Origin: Pseudomonadota bacterium
GTDB lineage: Bacteria > Pseudomonadota > Alphaproteobacteria > Sphingomonadales > Sphingomonadaceae
Direction: 5' to 3'
DNA: 64,000 nt
NCBI GenBank assembly: GCA_020160755.1
Contig: JAIUPN010000006.1
Span: forward strand, 62,001 to 126,000
The translations under genes and the position numbers were made by a program. Positions 28,125 to 38,895 of the stretch are shown in pieces; the first letter of the stretch is position 1, and each line of letters opens with the position of its first letter. Under the pieces are notes generated by a model that had not been told where the DNA came from, did no database searches, and was given only the letters and a program-made list of their open reading frames with translations.

Positions 28125-28420
28125 TTCGGTCCGAACCGCGTTCTATTTGAATAACCTTAGGCCGTGAGGCTTATCGGTTACGCAGCCAGAGCGAGTGCTT
28201 CGTTATCGTTAGCACTTATAGTTTTGAGCCTTGAACGGGTTACTCAGCCCGGAAGAAAATATCGCCTTTGAACACACGTCGATCCTGGTTCGGCCCCGTC
28301 AGAAGCCCGCGCGCCCATCGAAGAAACGCGGGTTTGTGGTGGAGCCGCCGGGTACTGCCCCCGGGTCCGCTGTGTCTATTCCACGACACCATTTATCCTC
28401 ATAGCCGGCCGAAACCGGCA
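28080..28420 (-). ncRNA. ssrA: transfer-messenger RNA, permuted two-piece alphaproteobacterial type
   Basis: Read on the minus strand, the acceptor piece comes first and ends with the T-arm (CCGGG, loop, CCCGG) and CGGCTCC-A-CCA (28347-28337). After 39 bases (28336-28298) the coding piece starts with GGGGCCG (28297-28291). That sequence pairs along all seven positions with CGGCTCC, with one G-U, to build the tRNA-like acceptor stem. GGATCGACG follows, as expected. The tag frame at 28213-28178 encodes ANDNEALALAA and a TAA stop. This is the split, circularly permuted tmRNA of Alphaproteobacteria, which rescues stalled ribosomes and tags the nascent chain for proteolysis. The outer ends are estimates; the 3' end of the coding piece near 28080-28130 is uncertain because of a repeat there. 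Confidence 0.95.
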
Positions 28421-28425
28421 CGACC

Positions 28426-28454
28426 GATATAGGAGCCCCGCCCGCCGATGAAAA
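28426..28454 (-). promoter_or_regulatory. candidate tmRNA promoter
   Basis: On the minus strand TTTTCA (28454-28449) and TATATC (28431-28426) are 17 bases apart and would start transcription at about 28420, just before a GC-rich hairpin of the acceptor piece. The -35 is a weak match. Confidence 0.4.
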
Positions 28455-28462
28455 GGGCGGGC
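28440..28462. other. GC-rich hairpin between mscL and tmRNA
   Basis: GCCCGCC (28440-28446) pairs with GGCGGGC (28456-28462) around a nine-base loop, 22 bases past the mscL stop. It lacks a U tract, so it is either a weak mscL terminator or a 3'-end stabiliser. It overlaps the candidate tmRNA promoter. Confidence 0.5.
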
Positions 28463-28483
28463 GTGCATTTCATCGCGGATCCA

Positions 28484-28897
28484 TCACGGCTTCCTTTTCA
28501 GCTCGTCACGGATTTCGGTGAGGATATCGATCTCGGTCGGCCCCGCTTCGGCGGGCTTGATGAACTTGCTCGCCTGCCGCACCAGCAGGAACACGACGAA
28601 CGCGAGCAGCACGAAATTGATCACCGCGGTCACAAAGCTGCCCAGCGCCATAACATTCGCGCCCGATGCTTTCGCGGCCGCCAGCGTCATACCTTCGGTC
28701 ACCTTGTCGCCACCCGACAGCACGAGATATTTGTTGGTGAAATCGACCCCGCCGCCGGTGATCAAGCCGATGAAGGGCATCAGCACATCGTCGGTGAGCG
28801 ATTTGACGATCGTCCCGAACGCCGCGCCGATGATGACGCCGACCGCCAGCCCCATCACATTGCCCTGGTTCAGGAATGCCTTGAAATCTTTGAACAT
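28484..28897 (-). CDS. mscL: large-conductance mechanosensitive channel
   Basis: A 137-aa inner-membrane protein of the usual MscL length. The N-terminal helix MFKDFKAFLNQGNVMGLAVGV leads into the pore helix TM1 (VGVIIGAAFGTIVKSL); GGGVDFTNKYLVLSGG is the periplasmic loop, TM2 is AVINFVLLAFVVFLLVRQ, and a charged C-terminal helix follows (EIDILTEIRDEL). It opens under membrane tension to release solutes on sudden osmotic down-shift. It is a single gene, transcribed leftward, with the tmRNA gene next on the same strand. Nothing unusual is seen. Confidence 0.96.
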   Translation of the reverse strand: MFKDFKAFLNQGNVMGLAVGVIIGAAFGTIVKSLTDDVLMPFIGLITGGGVDFTNKYLVLSGGDKVTEGMTLAAAKASGANVMALGSFVTAVINFVLLAFVVFLLVRQASKFIKPAEAGPTEIDILTEIRDELKRKP

Positions 28898-29040
28898 GTA
28901 CCAACCCCTTTGGTCTCTGCATCTGCCGGTCCAACGTGCCTTACGCGATTATCGGCGTCAATGATTGCGGGGAACGGGGCGTCTTACTATATTAAACCAG
29001 TTGGCGCGGCAAAGTGCCGCGCGGAGGGAGTCCGAAGACC

Positions 29041-29637
29041 ATGACCATGCGTTCCGCCCGCCTGCTGATCGTGCCGCTCGCCGCCGTGTCGCTGTCCGCG
29101 TGCGGCATCAACAGCGTTCCCACCAAGGAAGAGGCCGCGAAGGCCAAGTGGGCGAATGTCGAAGCCGCCTACCAGCGCCGCGCCGACCTGATCCCGAACC
29201 TCGTCGAAACCGCCAAGGGCGCGTCGAAGATCGAGCAGTCGACGCTCGAAGGCGTCATCCAGGCACGCGCCTCGGCGACGCAGGTCAAGCTCAGCACCGA
29301 CGACCTCAACGATCCGGCGAAGGTGCAGGCGTTCCAGCAGGCGCAGGGCAATGTGTCGGGCGCGCTCGGCCGCCTGCTCGTCACCGTCGAACAATATCCC
29401 GACCTCAAGAGTCAGGCGCGCTTCGCCGACCTGATGACCCAGCTCGAAGGTACCGAGAACCGCATCAACGTGACGGTTCAGGACTATAATGGCGCGGTCC
29501 AGGATTATAATACGACGATCCGTACCTTCCCCGACATCATCGGGGCGAAGATCGTACATGGTGCCAAGCCGATGACGCCGTATCGCGCCGTGACTCCCAA
29601 CGCCAATCAGGCGCCGAAGGTCGACTTCGGGCAATAA
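29041..29637 (+). CDS. LemA-family lipoprotein
   Basis: A 198-aa protein with a lipoprotein signal (lipobox LSAC, Cys about 21) and the LemA core WANVEAAYQRRADLIPNLVETAKG, followed by long helices (VQAFQQAQGNVSGALGRLL, RFADLMTQLEGTENRINV). The ATG at 29041 has GGAGGGAG upstream; an in-frame GTG at 29014 is less likely. LemA proteins are helical bundles of unclear function, often encoded beside TPM-domain proteins, as here, where three TPM-related genes follow within 20 bases of one another. The group probably acts in envelope upkeep, but no reaction is established. Confidence 0.92.
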   Translation: MTMRSARLLIVPLAAVSLSACGINSVPTKEEAAKAKWANVEAAYQRRADLIPNLVETAKGASKIEQSTLEGVIQARASATQVKLSTDDLNDPAKVQAFQQAQGNVSGALGRLLVTVEQYPDLKSQARFADLMTQLEGTENRINVTVQDYNGAVQDYNTTIRTFPDIIGAKIVHGAKPMTPYRAVTPNANQAPKVDFGQ

Positions 29638-29639
29638 GA

Positions 29640-30167
29640 GTGCGCTGCGCCGTCCTTGCCGCGCCGCTTGCGATCCTGTTGATCGCGAGCGGTTGCAAGG
29701 GAGCACCCCCGTCGTCGGCGCCGACCCAAGCGATCGCGGGCTGCGCTGGCGCTCCCGACATCGCATTGCAGGGACGCGTCACCGATGCGGCCGATATTCT
29801 GCCCGATACTGCCGAAGCGCGCCTGTCCGGCCGGCTTGCACAATATGAGGGGCGGACGGGGCATCAGATGGTCGTCGTGACGGCGTCAAGCCTGAACGGC
29901 CTCGATGTTGCGGCGGTCGGCGACTGTCTCGGCAATCGTTGGGGCATCGGCGACAAGGATCGCAACGATGGCGTCCTGATCCTCGTCGCGCCCAACGAAC
30001 GGCGGGCGCGTATTTCGACCGGGACCGGACTGGAAACCATGCTCACCGACGAGGAAGCAAAGGCTGCGATCGACCTGATGACACCACATTTCAGATCGAA
30101 CGATTTCGCTGGCGGCCTGTCAGTCGCCGTCGATGCCATCGCCGCGCAAACCGGAGATTCCCGATGA
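29640..30167 (+). CDS. TPM-domain lipoprotein, short form
   Basis: A 175-aa protein with a lipoprotein-type signal (lipobox ASGC) and one TPM (phosphatase-fold) domain: VTDAADILPDTAEARLSGRL, TGHQMVVVTASSLNG, NDGVLILVAPNERRARISTGTGLE. It lacks the membrane helix and glycine-rich tail of its downstream neighbour, with which it shares the same domain, so the two look like a tandem duplication in which one copy became a lipoprotein. The start is GTG at 29640, two bases after the LemA stop, with a poor ribosome site, implying coupling to lemA. Its stop overlaps the next ATG (ATGA). Confidence 0.85.
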   Translation: MRCAVLAAPLAILLIASGCKGAPPSSAPTQAIAGCAGAPDIALQGRVTDAADILPDTAEARLSGRLAQYEGRTGHQMVVVTASSLNGLDVAAVGDCLGNRWGIGDKDRNDGVLILVAPNERRARISTGTGLETMLTDEEAKAAIDLMTPHFRSNDFAGGLSVAVDAIAAQTGDSR

Positions 30168-30991
30168 AGTCGCTAGTGCTAGGATGGGCGCTTGGGTTCG
30201 CGCTTGTTGCGTCCCCGGCCGCGGCGCAGACCTTCCCGAAGCTCGCGGGCAGTCCGGTCGTCGACCAGGCCGATATCATCCCCGCGGCCGAAGAAGCCGC
30301 GCTCAACACGCAATTGCTCGAACTCCAGCAAAAGACCGGGCACCAGCTTGTCGTCGCGACGGTGAGCGACCTCGAAGGAAACGACATTGCCGACTACGGC
30401 TACCGCCTCGGCCGCGAATGGCAGATCGGCGACAAGGAAAAGGACGACGGCGTCGTCTTCCTGATCGCGCCGAACGAGCGGCGAATGAACATCTCGGTCG
30501 GCTACGGGCTCGAACCGGTTCTGACCGACGCACTGTCGGGCCGCATCATCCGCGACGTCGTCACCCCCAAATTCAAAGCGGGAGACATGCCCGGCGGCAT
30601 TCAGGACGGCGTCAACGCGATCGCCGAGCAGATCCAGCTCACCCCCGAGGAAGCCGCCACACGTGCCGCCGCCGCCGACAAGGCCGAACGCGACCGCGCC
30701 GACGACGGCGACTGGGGCGGCCTGTTCTTCATCGGTTTCATCGTCTTTTTCTTCTTCATCCTGCCGATGCTCACCAGCCTCGGACGGCGCGGCAAGAAGC
30801 GGCGCAAGCATAGCCCGTGGGGCGCTCCGATCATCATCTGGGGCGACGACGACTGGGGCGGAGGCAGCGGCGGCTCATCGTGGGGCGGCGGCGGTTCGAG
30901 TTGGGGCGGCGGCAGCGGAGGCGGCGGCTTCGGCGGCTTCTCGGGCGGTGGCGGCTCCTTCGGGGGCGGCGGCGCCTCGGGCGGCTGGTAG
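30164..30991 (+). CDS. TPM-domain membrane protein with glycine-rich tail (YgcG-like)
   Basis: A 275-aa protein: signal peptide (to AAAQ, about residue 20), TPM domain (about 25-165: VDQADIIPAAEEAALNTQL, TGHQLVVATVSDLEG, DDGVVFLIAPNERRMNISVGYGLE), a membrane helix (GLFFIGFIVFFFFILPML) and a tail made of Gly, Ser and Trp (repeats of SSWGGG and GGGFGG). This is the YgcG layout. I start it at the ATG overlapping the previous stop, because a longer upstream frame has no start signals. It probably works at the inner membrane with the LemA protein; the biochemical role is not established. Confidence 0.92.
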   Translation: MKSLVLGWALGFALVASPAAAQTFPKLAGSPVVDQADIIPAAEEAALNTQLLELQQKTGHQLVVATVSDLEGNDIADYGYRLGREWQIGDKEKDDGVVFLIAPNERRMNISVGYGLEPVLTDALSGRIIRDVVTPKFKAGDMPGGIQDGVNAIAEQIQLTPEEAATRAAAADKAERDRADDGDWGGLFFIGFIVFFFFILPMLTSLGRRGKKRRKHSPWGAPIIIWGDDDWGGGSGGSSWGGGGSSWGGGSGGGGFGGFSGGGGSFGGGGASGGW

Positions 30992-31003
30992 GAGATCGCG
31001 GCC

Positions 31004-31684
31004 ATGAAAGTCAGTCACGTCAGCGAAGCCGACCATGATCTCGTCACCGCAGCGGTCGCCGAGGCCGAGGCGCGTACCAGCGGCGAAATCGTCGCGGTCG
31101 TCGCGGCGAAATCGAACGACTATGACGATGTCGCGCTAGTCTGGGCGAGCATCATCGCCTTCCTCGCCATGTCGGTGATCGCGCTGTTCCCCGAATTCTA
31201 TCGCGGCCTGTACGACCGGTTGACCGGCGGCTGGGGGCATGAGCTCTCCGCCAATCAATGGCTTGGGACGGTGATTGCGATCGGCGTGCTCAAATGGATC
31301 GGCATGTGGCTGATCCTGCTATGGCGGCCGCTGCGAATGGCGCTGACCCCGCGCGCGATCAAGGCGCAGCGCGTGCGCGCCCGTGCGATCGACCTGTTCA
31401 AGGTCGGGACCGAAGGGAAGACCACCGGCCGCACCGGCGTCCTCCTTTATCTCAGCCTGAAGGAACACCGCGCCGACATCGTCGCCGACGAAGCAATCGC
31501 CGCGAAGGTCACGCCCGAGGTCTGGGGCGATGCGATGGCGGCGCTGATCGAACGCGTGCGCGCGGGCCAGCCTGGCGAAGGCATGGCGGAGGCGGTGCGC
31601 CAGATGGGCATCGTGCTTGCCGAACATTTCCCGCGCGGCAGCGAAAACCCGAACGAACTCCCCGACCGCCTGATCGAGCTTTAA
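31004..31684 (+). CDS. TPM-domain integral membrane protein
   Basis: A 226-aa protein in which a TPM-type fold is split by two membrane helices (ALVWASIIAFLAMSVIALFP and WLGTVIAIGVLKWIGMWLILLW). It starts VSEADHDLVTAAVAEAEARTSGEIVAVVA, and the TPM half continues after the helices as RTGVLLYLSLKEHRADIVADEAI and later GEGMAEAVRQMGIVL. It is the third TPM-related gene in a row, 12 bases after the glycine-rich one. No signal peptide is seen. The function is unknown, but the repeated association with LemA suggests one complex. Confidence 0.85.
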   Translation: MKVSHVSEADHDLVTAAVAEAEARTSGEIVAVVAAKSNDYDDVALVWASIIAFLAMSVIALFPEFYRGLYDRLTGGWGHELSANQWLGTVIAIGVLKWIGMWLILLWRPLRMALTPRAIKAQRVRARAIDLFKVGTEGKTTGRTGVLLYLSLKEHRADIVADEAIAAKVTPEVWGDAMAALIERVRAGQPGEGMAEAVRQMGIVLAEHFPRGSENPNELPDRLIEL

Positions 31685-31695
31685 AAGGACAAGAT

Positions 31696-32244
31696 ATGAG
31701 TCGTCCCGGCCCCGACACCCCCATCGAAACGCGGTGGGAAGGCCGCTTCATCACGGTCAGGCAGCAGGGCAATTGGGAATATGTCTCGCGCTCGCGCGGG
31801 ATCCACGCCGCGGTGATCCTCGCGATCGACGACAGCGATGATGGCCGCCACGTCATCCTCGTCGAACAATATCGTGTGCCGCTGAAGGCCCGGTGCCTCG
31901 AACTTCCCGCCGGGCTGGTCGGCGACGATACCGCGGGCGAAGCGTCGGAGATCGCAGCACAGCGCGAGCTGGAGGAGGAAACGGGCTATCACGCCAACCG
32001 TTGGCGCACTGTCGGCGAATTCTACAGCTCGCCGGGGATGGTGAGCGAGAGCTTTACCCTGCTGATCGCGACGGACCTGACGAAGGTTGGCGAAGGCGGT
32101 GGAGTCGATGGCGAAGACATTATCGTCCACCGCGTCCCGCTCGCCGGGATCGCGGAGTTCGTCGCTGCGAAACGCGGCGAAGGCTGCGGGATCGACGTGC
32201 GCGTCGCTATGCTGCTGGCGAGCGGATTGCTCGCCGGGAGCTGA
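31696..32244 (+). CDS. NUDIX hydrolase, probable ADP-ribose pyrophosphatase type
   Basis: A 182-aa protein with a complete NUDIX box at residues 76-98: Gly76, Glu82, then RELEEETGY, which satisfies GX5EX7REUXEEXGU and supplies the Mg-binding glutamates. The preceding VEQYRVPLKARCLELPAGLV is typical of the ADP-ribose/sugar-nucleotide pyrophosphatase group. The ATG at 31696 follows AAAAGGACA. It probably hydrolyses ADP-ribose or a related nucleoside diphosphate sugar in the cytoplasm. It follows the TPM genes by 11 bases and may share their transcript, and it converges with the rhomboid gene (one base between stops). Confidence 0.88.
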   Translation: MSRPGPDTPIETRWEGRFITVRQQGNWEYVSRSRGIHAAVILAIDDSDDGRHVILVEQYRVPLKARCLELPAGLVGDDTAGEASEIAAQRELEEETGYHANRWRTVGEFYSSPGMVSESFTLLIATDLTKVGEGGGVDGEDIIVHRVPLAGIAEFVAAKRGEGCGIDVRVAMLLASGLLAGS

Positions 32245-32245
32245 T

Positions 32246-32881
32246 TTACCGCGCGCCGAAACGCCAGCGAAGCAGCGGGCGGGCGAGAAGCAGGCCCGCA
32301 AGAAAGCCGCCGACATGCGCCCAGATAGCGATCGCGCCGAAACCGCCGCCGCCAGCAAACCCGATCAGGAGCTGGAGACCGATCCACGCCGCGGCAAGCC
32401 ACAGCGCGCGCACCCAGTGGCCGGGGATCGGGCCGATAGCGGACGCCTGCGAACGGCTGAAGATGAGTGCGAAGACGGCGATCAACGCCGAAATCGCACC
32501 GCTGGCACCGATCATCGGCACCGCCGACTGCGGATCGGCAAGGAATTGCGCCAGCGCACCGCCATAGGCACCGGCGAGGAGCAGCACCGCCATCGCTTTC
32601 GACCCGAGCGGCGCTTCGAGCTGACGGCCGACGAACAGCAGCACCACGACATTAAAGACGATGTGCAGCACCCCGCCGTGCAGGAAGGCCGAAGACAGCG
32701 GCGTCAGCGCGAACGGCACCATCGCGCCGGGCGGCAGGATCAGTCCGGACCCGAAGCGGGCGGGAATAAAGCCCGCACGCACGATCGCGTCGACCTGGAA
32801 TCCGGTGATCCAGAGCAACACGAAGATGACCACGCAGCCGAGCGCATAACCCGTTATCAGCGGCGCTTCCTGCGGCTTCAT
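32246..32881 (-). CDS. rhomboid-family intramembrane serine protease
   Basis: A 211-aa protein with six hydrophobic helices. The catalytic Ser is in GASGAISA and the catalytic His in AHVGGFLAGLLL; HIVFNVVVLLFVG matches the conserved helix-2 motif (HxxxN) that lines the active site. Rhomboids cut membrane-spanning segments of client proteins inside the membrane. No extra N- or C-terminal domain is present. It lies 13 bases downstream of greA on the same strand and so may be transcribed with the carA-carB-greA group. Client proteins are unknown. Confidence 0.92.
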   Translation of the reverse strand: MKPQEAPLITGYALGCVVIFVLLWITGFQVDAIVRAGFIPARFGSGLILPPGAMVPFALTPLSSAFLHGGVLHIVFNVVVLLFVGRQLEAPLGSKAMAVLLLAGAYGGALAQFLADPQSAVPMIGASGAISALIAVFALIFSRSQASAIGPIPGHWVRALWLAAAWIGLQLLIGFAGGGGFGAIAIWAHVGGFLAGLLLARPLLRWRFGAR

Positions 32882-32894
32882 CGCGGGCCGGCCA

Positions 32895-33371
32895 TCAAAT
32901 GAATTCGATTTTCGTCACCAGATAATATTTATCGCCCGCCGGCACGGTGACTTCGATCTCGTCGTCGACGCGGCGGCCGATCAGCGCGCGGCCGAGCGGC
33001 GAATTATAGCTGATCTTGCCATCCTTGGCGTCGGCCTCGGCCTGACCCACAATCTGGTAACGCACCGGCTTCTCGTCTTCGTCGGCAAGCGTGACGGTCG
33101 CACCGAACACGATGCGGTCGCCCGACAGCGTCGTCGGATCGATAACCTGCGCGCGCGAGAGCTTGTCTTCGAGGTCGCCGATCGTCGCTTCGACCTGGCC
33201 CTGACGCTCTTTCGCGGCGTGATATTCGGCATTTTCCGAAAGGTCGCCATGCGCGCGCGCTTCCTCGATCGCATCGACGATCAACGGTCGCTCGGCTTTG
33301 AGTGCCGTGAGCTGCGTGCTCAGCTTCTCATAGCCTTCTGCCAGCATCGGCACCTTTTCAACGCTTGCCAT
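32895..33371 (-). CDS. greA: transcription elongation factor GreA
   Basis: A 158-aa protein, the standard GreA length when started at the ATG at 33371 (AGGA five bases upstream); a longer frame seven codons upstream is less likely. The N-terminal coiled coil ([27 protein letters not shown]) carries the acidic tip residues in [15 protein letters not shown], and the C-terminal FKBP-like domain has [12 protein letters not shown]. GreA binds RNA polymerase through the secondary channel and stimulates cleavage of backtracked transcripts. It follows carB by 96 bases, an arrangement common in Alphaproteobacteria. Confidence 0.96.
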   Translation of the reverse strand: MASVEKVPMLAEGYEKLSTQLTALKAERPLIVDAIEEARAHGDLSENAEYHAAKERQGQVEATIGDLEDKLSRAQVIDPTTLSGDRIVFGATVTLADEDEKPVRYQIVGQAEADAKDGKISYNSPLGRALIGRRVDDEIEVTVPAGDKYYLVTKIEFI

Positions 33372-33467
33372 TATCCTGTTGTCCTTCGTCAATAATCCAG
33401 CGCCAGCGAAACTTCGCCGGGCGGCTACGCCGCTGTTTCCGTCAATGTCGGGGGGTGGAGCGGTGGT

Positions 33468-36787
<3,320 letters not shown>

Positions 36788-36788
<1 letters not shown>

Positions 36789-37087
36789 TATTCTGCTTCT
36801 CTTGCCTTCATTTTCCAGGTTGTGGCGATCACGCCAGCTTGTTCCGTCTGCTCACGAAGGCAGTCTTGCTGATCCTGTGAGACGTCGCCAAGGCCAATGA
36901 CCCAGTCTGTCTCACCCTGCTCTTTTCCGCGCTCAACTTTGGCATCCGTGATCTGACAGGCTGCGAGAAACTCTCGAGCCTGCTGCTCAGTCGCACTCGG
37001 ACTGTGTCCTTCATCGCCTAGCGGATAGAGGCCACAAGCTGACAGTGGAAAAACCAGCGCCATTGCCATGAGCGCTGCTTGTCTCAC
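36788..37087 (-). CDS. small lipoprotein encoded between carA and carB
   Basis: A 99-aa protein from GTG 37087. A short signal peptide ends in the lipobox LSAC with Cys18, followed by a hydrophilic mature part with two more cysteines (44 and 76) and the phrases [19 protein letters not shown] and [21 protein letters not shown] do not recognise the family. The GTG overlaps the carA stop (GTGA) and the TAA overlaps the carB ATG (TAATG), so it is translationally coupled on both sides. By eye its GC content is well below that of carA and carB, which suggests late insertion. The lipobox, reading-frame length and both coupled junctions support a real gene. Confidence 0.75.
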
Positions 37088-38256
37088 TTCAGCCCACCCA
37101 CAAACTTCTCGAACAGATAGAAGCTGTCCTGCGGCCCCGGGCTCGCCTCGGGGTGATATTGCACGCTGAACGCGTTCTTGCCCGTGATCGCGATGCCGCA
37201 GTTCGATCCGTCGAACAGGCTCTTGTGCGTCTCGACCACGCCCGCCGGCAGAGTCGCGGCGTCCACTGCGAAGCCATGGTTCATGCTGGTGATCTCGACG
37301 ACGCCATCTTCCGCGCGCTGCACCGGATGGTTCGCGCCGCGATGGCCCTGATGCATCTTCACCGTCTTCGCGCCCGCCGCGATGCCGAGCATCTGGTGGC
37401 CGAGGCAGATGCCGAAGATCGGCACGTCGCGTTCGAGCAGCCCCTGAATCACCGGCACCGCATAGTCGCCCGTCGCCGCGGGGTCGCCGGGGCCGTTCGA
37501 CAGGAACACGCCCGCGGGCTGATGCCCCAGCACTTCGTCGAGGCTCGCGGTCGCAGGGACCACGGTGACGCGCGCGCCGGCCTTTACGAGGTTGCGGAAG
37601 ATATTGTCCTTCGCGCCATAATCGATCGCGACGACATGCGGACGCTCGCCGCCGCCCTCGGTCGCATAGCCGTGTCCGAGCGTCCACGCGCCGCCGGTCC
37701 AGTCGCCGGTGTCGGTACGGCTGACCGTCTTCGCAAGGTCCATGCCCTCAAGCCCCGCCCAGCCGCGTGCCATCGCAAGCAGCTCGTCCACGTCGAACTT
37801 GCCGTCGGGGCTGTGCGCGATCACGCCGTTCGGCGCGCCCGCATCGCGGATGCGGCGGGTGAGCGCGCGCGTGTCGATGCCCGCGAGCCCGATCACGCCC
37901 TGTTCGGTCATCCATTCGGGCAAGGTCTGGACGCTGCGGAAGTTGCTGGGCTGCGTCGGCAGCTCGCGCGTGATCGCACCGAGCGCACCATGCACGCCGC
38001 GTTCCATATCCTCGGGGTTCGCGCCGACATTGCCGATGTGCGGGAAGGTAAAGGTGACGATTTGTCCCGCATAGCTCGGGTCGGTCAGGATTTCCTGATA
38101 GCCCGTCATCGACGTGTTGAAACAAATCTCGCCTACCGCGGCGCCGCTCGCGCCGTAACCCACGCCCCACAGGATCGTGCCATCGGCAAGGACGAGGACG
38201 CCGGTGGCGCCCGAAGGCTGGGCCGCAGGCGCGGCAGAGGGGTTGGCAGGTGCCAT
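37084..38256 (-). CDS. carA: carbamoyl-phosphate synthase small (glutaminase) subunit
   Basis: A 390-aa protein with the N-terminal CarA domain (GVLVLADGTILWGVGYGA, EICFNTSMTGYQEILTDPSY) and a class I glutamine amidotransferase domain. The latter has the oxyanion FLSNGPGDP, the nucleophile in GICLGHQMLG and the His/Glu pair in QYHPEASPG. It hydrolyses glutamine and feeds ammonia to CarB. It is divergent from yqeY across 131 bases (38257-38387), where the promoter must lie. It is followed by the coupled lipoprotein gene rather than directly by carB. Confidence 0.97.
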   Translation of the reverse strand: MAPANPSAAPAAQPSGATGVLVLADGTILWGVGYGASGAAVGEICFNTSMTGYQEILTDPSYAGQIVTFTFPHIGNVGANPEDMERGVHGALGAITRELPTQPSNFRSVQTLPEWMTEQGVIGLAGIDTRALTRRIRDAGAPNGVIAHSPDGKFDVDELLAMARGWAGLEGMDLAKTVSRTDTGDWTGGAWTLGHGYATEGGGERPHVVAIDYGAKDNIFRNLVKAGARVTVVPATASLDEVLGHQPAGVFLSNGPGDPAATGDYAVPVIQGLLERDVPIFGICLGHQMLGIAAGAKTVKMHQGHRGANHPVQRAEDGVVEITSMNHGFAVDAATLPAGVVETHKSLFDGSNCGIAITGKNAFSVQYHPEASPGPQDSFYLFEKFVGGLK

Positions 38257-38387
38257 TCAACATGCTCCGGACGGGGGGCTAAACGGCCGACCAAGTAGGA
38301 GGCAAAAAAGTGATTCACAAGCTATCGGATTCGGAATCTTGCCGCTAGAGAGGGCCTTTCCGAAATTTGCAGCGCATGGGGACACGC

Positions 38388-38840
38388 ATGATTCGTGACG
38401 ACATCAAGGCTGCGCAGGTTGCCGCGATGAAAGCCGGCGACAAGGCGCGGCTCGGCACCATCCGGCTGATGCTGGCCAAGATCAAGGACAAGGACATCGA
38501 GCTGCGCACCGGCACCGCGCCGGCCGACGACGATGTGCTCGTCACCGACGTGCTCCAGAAAATGGTCAAGCAGCGCCGCGAATCGATCACCATGTTCGAA
38601 CAGGGCGGCCGCCAGGAGCTCGCCGACATCGAAGCGAGCGAAGTCGCGGTGATCGAGGATTTCCTCCCCGCGCAGCTCAGCGACGACGAAGCGACCGCCG
38701 CGATCAAGGCGATCGTGGTCGAGCTCGGCGCGGCGAGCCTCAAGGACATGGGCAAGGTGATGGCTGCGGTGAAGGACCGCCTCGGCTCGCAGCTCGATAT
38801 GAGCAAGGCGAGCGGGTGGGTGAAAGCGGGGCTCTCCTGA
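38388..38840 (+). CDS. yqeY: GatB/YqeY domain protein
   Basis: A 150-aa protein of the YqeY family: MIRDDIKAAQVAAMKAGDKARLGTIRLML split over the start, ADDDVLVTDVLQKMVKQRRESI, ADIEASEVAVIEDFLPAQLS and a C-terminal MGKVMAAVKDRLGSQLDMSKAS. It shares the tRNA-binding helical domain of the GatB amidotransferase subunit, but its own role is not established. The ATG at 38388, preceded by GGGGA, gives the normal family length; earlier ATGs exist. It opens the conserved yqeY-dnaG-rpoD block, divergent from carA. Confidence 0.93.
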   Translation: MIRDDIKAAQVAAMKAGDKARLGTIRLMLAKIKDKDIELRTGTAPADDDVLVTDVLQKMVKQRRESITMFEQGGRQELADIEASEVAVIEDFLPAQLSDDEATAAIKAIVVELGAASLKDMGKVMAAVKDRLGSQLDMSKASGWVKAGLS

Positions 38841-38851
38841 GACACGCCCTC

Positions 38852-38871
38852 CCCGCCTGCTTGCGGGCGGG
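38852..38871 (+). other. stable hairpin between yqeY and dnaG
   Basis: CCCGCCTG (38852-38859) pairs with CGGGCGGG (38864-38871) with one G-U pair and a CTTG loop. There is no U tract, so it may pause transcription, stabilise the yqeY message or set the yqeY:dnaG ratio instead of fully terminating. Confidence 0.5.
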
Positions 38872-38895
38872 TGCTGGCAGAGGCATATCGACGAT

